Positions 24,769 through 32,870 are shown, counted from the stretch's first letter. The stretch: 64,000 nucleotides of DNA from Pseudonocardiales bacterium (GCA_019241525.1 JAFAWY010000147.1:1-64000); one strand, 5' to 3'. Made by a program: numbers and translations. Notes: generated from the letters alone by a model not told the origin.

Positions 24769-25380
24769 TCAGCCACAGGTTGTACTGCTGGGCAGGTGGC
24801 GTCCGGCGTTGCTGGGCTCGTCTGTGGTCCAGCCCAGCGCCCATGCTTGACCGGCTGGAAGTTCACCTGCGGCCTGGGCGAAAGCAAGCAGGGCAGGTAC
24901 CAGATCGCCGCGGAGCGTAACCGGCATCTTGGCCAGGACGCCCTCGACGGCGGCGCGCCGATGCTCGGTCATCTGCTGCACGATTTGCCGACCTGAGGGG
25001 GTCAGCTGCAGCACCAGGTTGCGCCGGTCGGTGGGGTCTTCACTGCGATGTACCAGGCCCGCATCCACAAGTTTGTCGCATCTGCGAGTGGCGTTGGACG
25101 GATGCACGCCAAGAGCCTGCGCGACGGATGCGAGATTCTGCGGACCTCGGCTGGCGATCATCACCAGCACTCGGAGCTGCGGTAACGTAACCTGATCTTC
25201 CACGCTCGTCACTGACTGGGCGGTCACCGCGACCAGCACCCGCGCTGCGGACATGACGGCGTCGACTTCCTCCGTAGTGGGAGGTGCAGCATCGTCGCGT
25301 CGGCTAGGGCCCATCCACCAAGTCTCCCTCCAATCGGCCGGGCCAACACCGGCATCTGGGTCTCTTGCCGGACTCACCAT
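24769..25380 (-). CDS. MarR-family transcriptional regulator
   Basis: 203 residues from the frame start at 25380; a Met at about residue 23 (MGPSRRDDAAPP) could be the real start. The winged helix is clear: TLPQLRVLVMIASRGPQNLA, SVAQALGVHPSNATRRCDKL and the wing HRSEDPTDRRNLVLQLTPSG. Long helices at both ends form the dimer. Target unknown. A TTGCA-rich stretch at about 25410-25440, directly upstream, could be its operator. Confidence 0.82.
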   Translation of the reverse strand: MVSPARDPDAGVGPADWRETWWMGPSRRDDAAPPTTEEVDAVMSAARVLVAVTAQSVTSVEDQVTLPQLRVLVMIASRGPQNLASVAQALGVHPSNATRRCDKLVDAGLVHRSEDPTDRRNLVLQLTPSGRQIVQQMTEHRRAAVEGVLAKMPVTLRGDLVPALLAFAQAAGELPAGQAWALGWTTDEPSNAGRHLPSSTTCG

Positions 25381-25398
25381 GGCCGGTGACAGCGGACA

Positions 25399-25611
25399 CT
25401 ACTCAAAAACTTGCTTGATTGCAATAAATGTAAGTGTGCAACTTCTTGCGTCGTACTGACCTCTGCGAAAGACGCGGCTTCGGCCCACGGGGCGGGTGAC
25501 GGGCAGGTCATCGACAGACGAGCTGAGGGCCCATGAAACGTCAGGGTCACTCAGGAACTGGACCCGGTCACGAAGTTCCGCGGCCAGGTTACGACGGCTT
25601 TCGAGGCTCAT
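25399..25611 (-). CDS. Hypothetical 70-residue protein
   Basis: ATG (complement 25609-25611), overlapping the end of the upstream gene by 23 bases. Begins SLESRRNLAAELRDRVQFL, then SDPDVSWALSSSVDDLPVT. No family recognised. The C-terminal 15 residues cover the AT-rich region before the MarR gene, so the natural protein may be shorter. Confidence 0.4.
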   Translation of the reverse strand: MSLESRRNLAAELRDRVQFLSDPDVSWALSSSVDDLPVTRPVGRSRVFRRGQYDARSCTLTFIAIKQVFE

Positions 25612-25774
25612 CGTGGGCTTGACTCGCCCGCACCGTCGCGATCAGATTCTCGAGGGTCTCGAACTGAGTTTTGATCGACCGGCGCAGGCGGGCTATCACA
25701 ATCAAGGCCACGCATGCCAGGACAGCGATCGCGGATACCCCGATGGCGAGCACGATCACGATTTGGGTACTCAC
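25589..25774 (-). CDS. Small single-pass membrane protein
   Basis: 61 residues from GTG (complement 25772-25774), chosen because GGGAGG stands at the right distance; the frame opens further upstream. One membrane helix (VIVLAIGVSAIAVLACVALI) followed by a basic helix (RLRRSIKTQFETLENLIATV) that could form a coiled coil. No known family. Confidence 0.5.
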   Translation of the reverse strand: MSTQIVIVLAIGVSAIAVLACVALIVIARLRRSIKTQFETLENLIATVRASQAHDEPRKPS

Positions 25775-25829
25775 GGTAGTGCCTCCCGCACTCATCATAT
25801 GTGCCGTACGGCAAACACTGTGGACGGTG

Positions 25830-26954
25830 TCATTGCCGGTGTGTTTGGCCCTCCGCTGGACCCTTTCCGGCCAAGGGCTCACCATGATCTCCCACCGGGA
25901 CTGCATAACGCCGGTCAAAGCCGCCGACCCGCCACAACGTCATCGCACCAACCCACACCAGGATGAAGAAGGCGACGATGACGTAGCCGAGTAGCTCGAA
26001 GTGATCAGCCAGAGCGGCATATCCGGAAAGGAACATGACGCCGGCATGGTCGACGAGTACCGCGGCCAGGTAGACGCTGGAGATAAACCCGGCCACCAGG
26101 ACCGTCGCCCAGGTAGTCACGATGTTGTAGTACAGCCGCCGCGCCGGGCGCCGCTGCGACCACGTGTAGGCCAGGGTCATCAGCAACCCGTCGCAGGTGT
26201 CGAAGGCGCTCATGCCAGCGGCAAACAGCAACGGCAAGGACAGTGTCGCGAGCAATCCGATGCCGCCTGCCTGCGCGGTGCTGGCGGACAACGTCAGCAG
26301 GGTGACCTCTGAGGCGGTCTCCAGGCCGAGGCCGAACAGGATGCCGAGCGGGTACATGTGCCATGACGAGCGGATGAGCGCGCGTGCCCGGCCACCCAGG
26401 ATCCGGTTGACCAGTCCGCGATTGAGCAGCTGGAGTTCCAGCTGTTTGTCGTCCAGCTGTCCGCGGCGCATCTCCCGCCACAAACCGATAATGCCCTTGA
26501 GCACCATGGCGTTGAGCGCCGCGACCAGAGCAAGGAATGACATGGCGACGATGGTGGAGACCACGCCGCCGATGGCCCGCCACTCATCCAGCCCCGTGCT
26601 GGTGATGCCAGCGGCGGCGACCGCGACGAAGAGCGCCAGCACGACGACCACCGACGAGTGCCCCATCGCGAAGAAGAACCCCACCCCGATCGGTCGCCGG
26701 CCGCGGGCCACCATGAGCCGAGTCGTGTCGTCAATCGCCGCGATGTGGTCGGCGTCGAAGGCATGCCGGATCCCCAGCACGTAGGCCAGCAGGCCGGCCC
26801 CGGCGAAGGCACCTGCCCCCGCTGCCCCATGGGTCACCGACAGGTAGAGCGACCAGCCGAGGACATGCAGTACTGCGATTACTGCAACGATCACCGACAG
26901 TTGCAGCCGTTGTCCCCGGGTCCAGCTGCCAAGAGCTGGTGCGATCGTGGTCAT
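25830..26954 (-). CDS. NiCoT-family nickel/cobalt permease
   Basis: 374 residues from ATG (complement 26952-26954), with GGGAGGACGACC upstream; the open frame extends to 27041 into the palindromic element. About eight membrane helices. The signature RHAFDADHIAAIDDTTR contains the HX4DH metal motif in helix 2; GFFFAMGHSSVVVVLAL, LGLETASEVTLL and GMSAFDTCDGLLM are the other NiCoT motifs. It imports Ni2+ or Co2+ for urease, hydrogenase or cobalamin enzymes. No riboswitch is seen upstream. The regulator of the block may be the ArsR gene at 27893. Confidence 0.93.
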   Translation of the reverse strand: MTTIAPALGSWTRGQRLQLSVIVAVIAVLHVLGWSLYLSVTHGAAGAGAFAGAGLLAYVLGIRHAFDADHIAAIDDTTRLMVARGRRPIGVGFFFAMGHSSVVVVLALFVAVAAAGITSTGLDEWRAIGGVVSTIVAMSFLALVAALNAMVLKGIIGLWREMRRGQLDDKQLELQLLNRGLVNRILGGRARALIRSSWHMYPLGILFGLGLETASEVTLLTLSASTAQAGGIGLLATLSLPLLFAAGMSAFDTCDGLLMTLAYTWSQRRPARRLYYNIVTTWATVLVAGFISSVYLAAVLVDHAGVMFLSGYAALADHFELLGYVIVAFFILVWVGAMTLWRVGGFDRRYAVPVGDHGEPLAGKGPAEGQTHRQ

Positions 26955-26986
26955 GGTCGTCCTCCCGGGCACGGGGCTTCCCCACA

Positions 26987-27050
26987 GCAGTCTGGATACA
27001 GACTGCGGGAAATGGAGCCTCTCTAAAACAGCAGTCTGCATCCAGACTGC
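26987..27050. repeat. Palindromic element, copy A
   Basis: Two inverted copies of a 20-mer: GCAGTCTGGATACAGACTGC (26987-27006, one mismatch to the others) and GCAGTCTGCATCCAGACTGC (27031-27050), 24 bases apart. Each 20-mer is itself an 8-base palindrome with a 4-base centre. It lies between the NiCoT gene and the UPF0016 gene. Confidence 0.75.
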
Positions 27051-27064
27051 GGTATGAGGTCCGG

Positions 27065-27820
27065 TTACGAGCCGGTGAAGGCGTGCACGGCGCTGACCGT
27101 GCCGAGGGCAGCCATGATCAGCGCAGCGGCGCGGGCGATCCAGATCAGGTCAATCCAGCGCAGCAGCTGCCGGCCGCCCAGGATGGCCAGCCCCCCGACC
27201 GCCCACAATCCCAGCGCCCCACCGATTCCCACGGCAAGTGGATCGTGGTATCGGGCGGCCAGGTTGGCGATGGCGATCTGGGTAAGGTCGCCGAATTCGG
27301 CCACGAACACGACTCCGAAGCTGGTCGCAGCGATTTTCCACAGTCGGTCGCGCTGAACGCCATGCTGGGTTCGGGTCCGGGTCAGCACGGCTGTCGCGGC
27401 GTGTTCTCTGGATTCGTCACGGGCGGAACCCGCCTCCGCCTCTTGCGCTGCAAACGCCGGCGAACTCGCTGGTACTTCCGGGTCCTCCCGATTGGCGCGG
27501 TCGCCTCGCTGGCCGCGGCGCAGCATTACCACTGCTCCAGCAAGAAACAGGACGGCGACGACGGCTTCGACGATCTGGTGGGGGGCCAGACTCAACGCGC
27601 TGCCCGCAGCCACAGCGATGATCACGTGCAGCGCGAATGCCGCGGCCACCCCGCCGAACACCGCACCGGGCCGGTATCGGGTGCCCAGCACCAGGCTCGC
27701 CAGCGCAGTCTTGTCAGGCAGCTCGGCGACGAAGGTGATGCCGAAGACCGCGGCCAGCAGGCTGAGATTCACCGCCGGTTTCCCTCCGTCGCGCGCGGTG
27801 CGGTACCGGCCCATGCTCAC
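27065..27820 (-). CDS. UPF0016/GDT1-family transporter
   Basis: 251 residues from GTG 27820 (ATG 27814 also possible). Six helices in two inverted halves, each with the family motif: FVAELPDKTALASLVLG near residue 30 and FVAEFGDLTQIAIANLA near 175, separated by a long charged cytoplasmic loop. The family (TMEM165/Gdt1, MneA/MntX) exports or exchanges Mn2+ or Ca2+. The first motif has Pro where Gly is usual. Divergent to an ArsR gene with a shared operator palindrome. Confidence 0.85.
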   Translation of the reverse strand: MSMGRYRTARDGGKPAVNLSLLAAVFGITFVAELPDKTALASLVLGTRYRPGAVFGGVAAAFALHVIIAVAAGSALSLAPHQIVEAVVAVLFLAGAVVMLRRGQRGDRANREDPEVPASSPAFAAQEAEAGSARDESREHAATAVLTRTRTQHGVQRDRLWKIAATSFGVVFVAEFGDLTQIAIANLAARYHDPLAVGIGGALGLWAVGGLAILGGRQLLRWIDLIWIARAAALIMAALGTVSAVHAFTGS

Positions 27821-27841
27821 ATACGATCAGTTGGTTTCGCA

Positions 27842-27856
27842 ACTCATTGAATGAGT
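27842..27856 (+). promoter_or_regulatory. ArsR-type operator palindrome
   Basis: ACTCATT-G-AATGAGT, a perfect 15-base palindrome between the divergent UPF0016 and ArsR genes. Size and centre fit ArsR/SmtB-family operators. The in-frame ATG at 27851 lies inside it, which argues for the later start at 27893. Confidence 0.65.
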
Positions 27857-27892
27857 GCTGCACCGACGGACCCGGGTCACAATGGATCCATC

Positions 27893-28267
27893 ATGACCAA
27901 CGAGCGCGCCCACGCTACGGCCGACCTCATCGGAGGGGAGCGGGTGGAGCCGACCGGGCCGCAGCTGTCTGCCGCCGCGAACACCTTCGATCTGCTGTCC
28001 TCCCCAGTGCGGTTGCACCTGGTGTGGCTGGCTGCGCAGGGCCGCTACGACGTCGGCACGCTGGCCGCGCGGGTGGGGGTGAGCATCGCCACCGCGAGCC
28101 AACACCTGGGCAAGTTACGCCTGGCCGGTTTGGTCACTGGTCGCCGGGAGGGCAAGCGGCAGATCTACACCGTGGATGACCCCCACGTGCTGACCCTGAT
28201 CGAGCAGATCTTCGCGCACATTGCACCCGACGGCACGTTGGCTCCGGATCCTCCGCTGCCGCGCTGA
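27893..28267 (+). CDS. ArsR-family metal-type repressor
   Basis: 124 residues from ATG 27893. The winged helix reads ANTFDLLSSPVRLHLVWLAA, then YDVGTLAARVGVSIATASQH, LGKLRLAGLVTGRREGKRQI and YTVDDPHVLTLIEQIFAHI. The family senses metals or oxidants. The C-terminal helix has His and Asp (DDPHVLTLIEQIFAHI), as in the alpha-5 metal sites of NmtR/KmtR-type Ni/Co sensors, but no full ligand set can be assigned. The neighbours (NiCoT, UPF0016) make nickel, cobalt or manganese the likely signal. Confidence 0.85.
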   Translation: MTNERAHATADLIGGERVEPTGPQLSAAANTFDLLSSPVRLHLVWLAAQGRYDVGTLAARVGVSIATASQHLGKLRLAGLVTGRREGKRQIYTVDDPHVLTLIEQIFAHIAPDGTLAPDPPLPR

Positions 28268-28355
28268 CCGTGTGTCCGCCACCTTGCCCCACTCACCCCG
28301 ACGTGGAGCCATGTCGGGGGACGATTTGTCCACCGGATGCTTCGAGGAGGCTGTG

Positions 28356-28901
28356 GTGTCTGAGCTGCTCGTCGTCGTCGACATGCAGAACGGCTTCCTT
28401 CGGGAAGGCAACCTGGCCAGCGACCGGTGCCTCGCGATCCTCCCGGCGGTTCAGGCGGAGGTAAAGGCGGCCCTTGCCGCCGGCCGGCGGGTGCTGTTCA
28501 CCGCCGACACTCACGAGGTCGGCGACGCGGAGTTCGCGGTGTTCCCGGAGCACTGTATCCGAGGCAGCCGGGAAGCCGAGCTGGTTGACGAGCTGAGCCC
28601 GCTGCTGGCCCGCGACGACGTTCTGCTGGTACGAAAGCGCCGGTACTCGGCCCTGTTCGAAAGCGAGATGGAGGGTCACCTGCACCGCTTCGGTGTCGAC
28701 TCAGTGCGGATCTGCGGGGTATGCACCGACATTTGCGTCCTGCACACCACTGCGGATCTGCGCAACCGGGATTTGCCGGTGACCGTGGCAGTTCGCGCTA
28801 CCGCCACCTTCGACGGTCCCCGCCACCCGGCCGAGGCGGTGCAGGAGTTCTCACTGCTGCACCTGCAACGGGTACTCGGCGCCAAACTGGATTACGGCTG
28901 A
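28356..28901 (+). CDS. Isochorismatase-like cysteine hydrolase
   Basis: 181 residues from GTG 28356, behind GAGGAGG. Catalytic triad: Asp in LLVVVDMQNGFLREGNLA, Lys in VLLVRKRRYSALFES, Cys in VRICGVCTDICVLHTTADL, with the family's cis-peptide region before the Cys. Length and motifs resemble nicotinamidase-type enzymes. The metal ligands of true nicotinamidases (DxH pattern) are only partly present (TADTHEVGDAEF), so nicotinamidase is possible but not certain. Confidence 0.85.
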   Translation: MSELLVVVDMQNGFLREGNLASDRCLAILPAVQAEVKAALAAGRRVLFTADTHEVGDAEFAVFPEHCIRGSREAELVDELSPLLARDDVLLVRKRRYSALFESEMEGHLHRFGVDSVRICGVCTDICVLHTTADLRNRDLPVTVAVRATATFDGPRHPAEAVQEFSLLHLQRVLGAKLDYG

Positions 28902-29052
28902 ATCATGATCGGCATGCCGCCATCCGTTAGCCGTCCGAGACGAGCGCTCAGCAGATAGCTAAGTAGTCAAACTCGTCGACACCAGGATTGATCGCAATGG
29001 CGGACGGTCTACCGTGGGAGCTACCAGGCACGGCGGCGCAAAGGGGTGAGAC

Positions 29053-29334
29053 GTGGAGGTAGGCCGCAAGCCCGAAGAGTTGTCCAAAGAGCAGCGCGAG
29101 CAGCTGCACCGTGCCCATCAAACCCTGCGCAACGCCTCCCACGCGTTGGAAGCGCTGACCGTGGTCGCGCCGGTCCGAGGCCGGTGGGCGCCCACGCCTG
29201 CGCCGGTCGAGGCGCTGGAGGCGGCCCAAAACGCCCTGCACCTGGCGTGTCAGGAGTTCTGGCGAATCCACCAGGAATTGCTGTGCTGCGATCCTCCGGT
29301 GAGCGCTTACGGTGCTGGTCAAGGTGGCCAGTAA
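29053..29334 (+). CDS. Hypothetical 93-residue protein
   Basis: GTG start 29053 behind AAGGGGTGAG. Fully helical: LSKEQREQLHRAHQTLRNAS and APVEALEAAQNALHLACQEF, probably a two-helix coiled coil with a Cys pair (LLCCDPP). No family name known. Confidence 0.55.
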   Translation: MEVGRKPEELSKEQREQLHRAHQTLRNASHALEALTVVAPVRGRWAPTPAPVEALEAAQNALHLACQEFWRIHQELLCCDPPVSAYGAGQGGQ

Positions 29335-29391
29335 AGCTGCTCAAGCGACGTTCGTTGGCCGTAATACGCCTAGAGCGGTTACGCTGCGCTG

Positions 29392-29580
29392 GTGATCGAA
29401 GAAGAGCGCCCAGAAGACACCACATCCGCTGGCATGGCTGAAGCGATCGAAGACCTCAAGTCCAAGGATCCGTCGTTGGCGCAAGCCCTCGGCTCCGCCG
29501 GCATGACGGCTGACAAGCTGGCTGACGCCCACCAAAGAGCCACGTCGGAAGAAAATGAGGGCCAGCCCGAGCAAAGCTAG
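29392..29580 (+). CDS. Hypothetical 62-residue acidic protein
   Basis: GTG 29392. Contains MAEAIEDLKSKDPSLAQALG and GMTADKLADAHQRATSEENE; acidic, helical and probably soluble. No ribosome binding site stands out. No family recognised. Confidence 0.45.
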   Translation: MIEEERPEDTTSAGMAEAIEDLKSKDPSLAQALGSAGMTADKLADAHQRATSEENEGQPEQS

Positions 29581-29608
29581 GCTGCTCGGCAACGCCGCTA
29601 CCTTGTGC

Positions 29609-29627
29609 GAAGGTTAGCCTAAGTTTA
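29609..29627 (+). promoter_or_regulatory. Candidate DtxR/IdeR iron box
   Basis: The core AGGTTAGCCTAA agrees with the IdeR consensus TTAGGTTAGGCTAACCTAA at 13 of 19 positions. It lies 12 bases before the GTG at 29639, where a repressor would block initiation. Confidence 0.4.
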
Positions 29628-29638
29628 ATCTCTTTTGG

Positions 29639-30867
29639 GTGAAGGCCACGCTCCCAGTCGCCGTGCTGGACATGGACAGCAGGCACGACGACACGACCGC
29701 TTGGTCGCATCGGGTCGATCGGCTCGACTGCTACGCGGTCGGATCGCGTGACCTGGCTCAGTACGCCGGCCTGATCGTCACACCGAACGTCGATCAGGAG
29801 CACCTCGCGGGCAATACCGCGTGATCCGCGAGTATCTAGACCGTGGCGGTGTGGTTGTCTTTGGCGGTCACCTGCACCGGGACTGGTTGCCTGCTGCGTC
29901 ATTATTCGTTCCCCTGGCTCACCGGTCGCTGGACGGTTACCGCGTAGTGGAGGTGGCGGACCATCCGATCTTTCGCGGGATGGGCACCGAGCTGACCTTC
30001 CGGCGTGGCGTTGCTGGTTTCTTTGCCCGTGGGCACCACCCGGTGCCGCCCGGCGCGGAGGTGCTGACGCGGCTGTTCGGCGGCGAGCCGGCGACGTATT
30101 TAGACCGAGTGTCGACGGCGGGCAGCATCGTCGTTCAAGCGACCAGCAATCTGCTCAGCTACTGCGGCGAAGCGCTGATCGACTGGATCGTCGGGGAAGC
30201 GGCGCAACGGCGAGCCGAGGCCGCAGGCCAACGACGTGGGCTCGCTGCTGTTTACGGCGGCTCGGCGCAGCATCACCGGACCCTGACTGCGCCGAAGTAT
30301 GCCCGACACCTTACTGGCGGTACGATCTACCTTCCCGAGTTGGCTGATGTCGACCTCACCGAATACCGCGGCTTGCTGATTCCAGAACGTTCGCACCGTG
30401 GTCAGCTCGAGCGTGCCGCCGATCGGATCACCGAGCTGCTCGATTCCGGTGGAACAGTGATCGCTTTCAGCGGCGGCGAACCATTCCCCGAATTTTTGCC
30501 TGGCGTGCGCTGGCAGCACCGACCCACCAACTTCTGGTGGTGGCTGGAGCCGGACGCCGACCTCGGCGTCCGGCTCGCCGACGAGGCGCACCCCCTGTTC
30601 CGGCGGCTTACCGTGCGTGATTGCACCTGGCACTATCACGGCGTCCTCGAACTCCCGGAAGGGGCGCAAGCGCTCGTGACGCTGACCACAGGCGAGGCCC
30701 TGCTGTATGTCGACCGGGTGTCCACTCCGGGCACGATGGTGATCTCGACATTGGATCCAATCAGCCATTACGGCGGTTATTTCATGCCGGCCACCGAACG
30801 ATTCCTTGATGCTTTCTTGCCGTGGGCTGCTGAAACATCGCGAGAATTGATCATTCGATCTCCGTGA
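29639..30867 (+). pseudogene. Two-repeat GATase1-like protein, split by a frameshift
   Basis: Frame 1 (GTG 29639 to TGA 29824) reads AVLDMDSRHDDTTAWSHRVD and SRDLAQYAGLIVTPNVDQEH. Frame 2 (GTG 29821 to 30867, 348 codons) continues VIREYLDRGGVVVFGGHLHR without a gap. The second half repeats the pattern (LTEYRGLLIPERSHRGQLER ... ELLDSGGTVIAFSGG), showing that the two frames are parts of one domain and that a one-base change splits it. The domain resembles class-I glutamine-amidotransferase-like folds, but no catalytic Cys-His pair is evident. Alternatively two genes are translated in coupled fashion through the GTGA overlap. Function unknown. Confidence 0.6.
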
Positions 30868-30974
30868 GCGATGTTCGGCAACCCGTCGTTCACACACGGA
30901 TCGATATGTAAAACCCTTTGTTCGCTTCGATGTCGCATTTTTTGGCGGCCGAAATTGTGAGCTACGATTTGGCC

Positions 30975-31118
30975 ATGACTGGGTTGAGGCGCGTCTCGAC
31001 AGATTTGCCGGAACTAGACCGGACAAACGATCCGCGTGGCGGAGCCGTTATCTGGGCGCTGTTCATCGTGACTGCGACCCTGGCCACCGTCGTGGTTTCG
31101 ATAATTTGGTTCTGGTAG
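30975..31118 (+). CDS. Small membrane protein, paralogue 1 of a convergent pair
   Basis: 47 residues from ATG 30975. A hydrophilic start containing DLPELDRTNDPRGGA is followed by one membrane helix (VIWALFIVTATLATVVVSII). The same motif occurs in the gene on the opposite strand at 31127-31282. No known family. Confidence 0.55.
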   Translation: MTGLRRVSTDLPELDRTNDPRGGAVIWALFIVTATLATVVVSIIWFW

Positions 31119-31126
31119 CTGATGCG

Positions 31127-31282
31127 TTACCAGACCCCAGTCACCCACGTCGCGGCAGCGAGTATGCCTGCGGCAAAAGTCGTGCCCACGGCGAGCACCG
31201 CCCACGCGGCTGCACCGCCCCGCGGATCGTTCGTTCGGTCCAAGTCCGGCAAATCGGACCAGACGCGCCCCGACTCAATCAT
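31127..31282 (-). CDS. Small membrane protein, paralogue 2 of a convergent pair
   Basis: 51 residues from ATG (complement 31280-31282), with GGGAGCAGAG upstream; the frame is open further to 31330. It has DLPDLDRTNDPRGGA followed by one helix (WAVLAVGTTFAAGILAAATW). It is a diverged copy of the gene at 30975; the stop codons are 8 bases apart. Confidence 0.55.
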   Translation of the reverse strand: MIESGRVWSDLPDLDRTNDPRGGAAAWAVLAVGTTFAAGILAAATWVTGVW

Positions 31283-31391
31283 CTCTGCTCCCTGGCCAGC
31301 GCTTTTCGCCGGAAACCGGCGAACGACCACGTTGCTGGGCGCACGTTATACCCGTCACGGTCGGGGCGTTTCACCGGCTTGGCCTAACGCG

Positions 31392-31996
31392 CTAGCGATC
31401 CGCATCGGGGTAGCCGGCCTGCTTGAGGGCTCGCCGGGCGCGCGTGATGGGTAGCGGGTCGAGTGGGTGGCGGACCAGGTGCCGCACAATCGCCCGCGGC
31501 ACCGTCCTGGTGAAAAAACACCCAACGTCGATCGACGCGCGCACTGCCCGTACGTGCCCGCGGGGCATCCCTATCCGGATGAGTCCCTGGCTCAAATCGT
31601 TCAGGTCAGCCCGCCGGAAAGGTTCGGCGAGTCGCGCATGGCGCCCGCGGTAGGTGGTCAGATGGTGGTGCTTGGCGATGATGATTGCGAGCTCTTCGCC
31701 CCAGATTCCGCGTCCGGTGCGCCGCAGCCACGCGTCCATGGTGCCGATCGAGGGCCCGAGATAGTTCAGCGAGGTAAACACGTCGATGTCGTGAATGCCG
31801 CGGCGATAGCCAGCTTGTCATCACGGTGGTCCTGGTCGGGTACCAACGCGCGGGCCATGTTAAAGACCCGGTAGACGTGGCCGCGGTAGCTAGACCAGCC
31901 ACGCTTGTCGCCGCGCGCGTGGTCTTGATGGTCGTCCAGGATTTCCTCGATCAGAGGGTAAGTCTGTAGCAGTGGAGGTGTTGGAATGTTGTTCAT
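31392..31996 (-). pseudogene. HD-domain phosphohydrolase-like gene with one-base deletion
   Basis: The N-terminal frame (ATG complement 31994-31996) reads LIEEILDDHQDHARGDKRGW, YRGHVYRVFNMARAL and DDKLAIAAAF. The C-terminal frame continues HDIDVFTSLNYLGPSIGTMD, EELAIIIAKHHHLTTYRG and FRRADLNDLSQGLIR to 31392. Together they give a complete HD domain of about 200 residues, but the frames meet exactly at the HD motif (about 31790), where one C is missing (TTCACGAC in place of TTCCACGAC). Either inactivated or a sequencing error. Upstream lies the palindrome at 32032. Confidence 0.65.
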
Positions 31997-32031
31997 GTGA
32001 CGAGGATGCTCGCGACGCAACGTTGGCTTCT

Positions 32032-32047
32032 GAGTAGTTGACTACTC
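32032..32047 (+). promoter_or_regulatory. Operator-like palindrome, copy 1
   Basis: GAGTAGT-TG-ACTACTC: perfect 7-base arms, 36 bases upstream of the HD gene start and 36 bases behind the end of the CAP gene. A near-identical site (14 of 16 bases) lies at 33477-33492. Confidence 0.6.
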
Positions 32048-32082
32048 GAAAATTAGTGGACGTAAGCCTGGCCTGCGGGTGG

Positions 32083-32559
32083 TCAGCCGCCGAAGGTTTG
32101 TGTCCAGTAAAGCCGGCCCGAGAGACTGCGCGCCACGGCAAGGCCCGTATCGGTGAACGCACAATTGAGCATGCTGGCGCGATGTGCCCGACTGGTCGAC
32201 CAGAAATGTACCGCTTGTTGGGGGTTTGGGAATTGTGCGACGTTCTCAGCCCACTGCGAATAGCCTAACCGGCCAAGGCGGTCGCGAGACGTGCTGCCGT
32301 CGGTGCCTCTGTGGCCGAGCTTGTCCTGAGCGGCTTGGTCATGGCTTTGTTGCCCAGCTGGCCGCTGTAGCTGGGCAACAGTGTGCAAGTTGGCGCATCC
32401 GGCTTTGACTCGTTGCTGGTTGACCAGCACCAGTGCCTGATCAGCTAATGTGCGAGAGTCCGCCGCTGCGGCAGCTGGGAAGGCCACAGCAAGGCCAGGG
32501 AACACGGCCATGATCACGACGACGAGCGCCGGGACGTACAGCCGAGCGCGGGTGATCAC
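32083..32559 (-). CDS. Secreted CAP/SCP-domain protein
   Basis: 158 residues from GTG (complement 32557-32559), overlapping the upstream stop as GTGA. A signal peptide (LYVPALVVVIMAVFPGLAVA) precedes a CAP domain: LADQALVLVNQQRVKAGCAN, the SHDQAAQDKLGHRGTDGS box with the family His, YSQWAENVAQFPNPQQAVHF and SMLNCAFTDTGLAVARS. Bacterial CAP proteins are extracellular; activity is not well defined. It has two Cys that may form the usual disulfide. Confidence 0.85.
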   Translation of the reverse strand: MITRARLYVPALVVVIMAVFPGLAVAFPAAAAADSRTLADQALVLVNQQRVKAGCANLHTVAQLQRPAGQQSHDQAAQDKLGHRGTDGSTSRDRLGRLGYSQWAENVAQFPNPQQAVHFWSTSRAHRASMLNCAFTDTGLAVARSLSGRLYWTQTFGG

Positions 32560-32870
32560 GAGTGCATTCCTGTTCCCTCGTCTCGATTGCCTTGGATAGG
32601 GGCTACGGCTTCGCCTTTTATGGACAAACGAGGGTGTGCGGGGCTGGACGCGCCTTCGTTGTACCTAGCCTCCAATATCGCGGCCAGCTTGGCTTCGGCA
32701 ACCTGTAGGAGGAGGCCGAGCGCCTCCTGTTCTACAGCCAGGCATTCGGCGATGAGTTCGTCATCCAGTCCCGCATCGCGCAGACGCAAGGCCAACGAGT
32801 AGGTGTCCGGCAAGTGGCGCATCGCCTCGGCGCGCTCGCATTGCCGAGCGGTTACCACCTCGTCGTTCAT
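32556..32870 (-). CDS. Small HTH-like hypothetical protein
   Basis: 104 residues from ATG (complement 32868-32870), one base behind the end of the SRPBCC gene. The centre HLPDTYSLALRLRDAGLDDE followed by LIAECLAVEQEALGLLLQVA resembles a sigma-region-4 or regulator-type helix-turn-helix, conserved in small actinobacterial proteins. The C-terminus is polar. Translation is coupled to the following CAP gene by a GTGA overlap. It could be a regulator of the run, but no target is known. Confidence 0.6.
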   Translation of the reverse strand: MNDEVVTARQCERAEAMRHLPDTYSLALRLRDAGLDDELIAECLAVEQEALGLLLQVAEAKLAAILEARYNEGASSPAHPRLSIKGEAVAPIQGNRDEGTGMHS

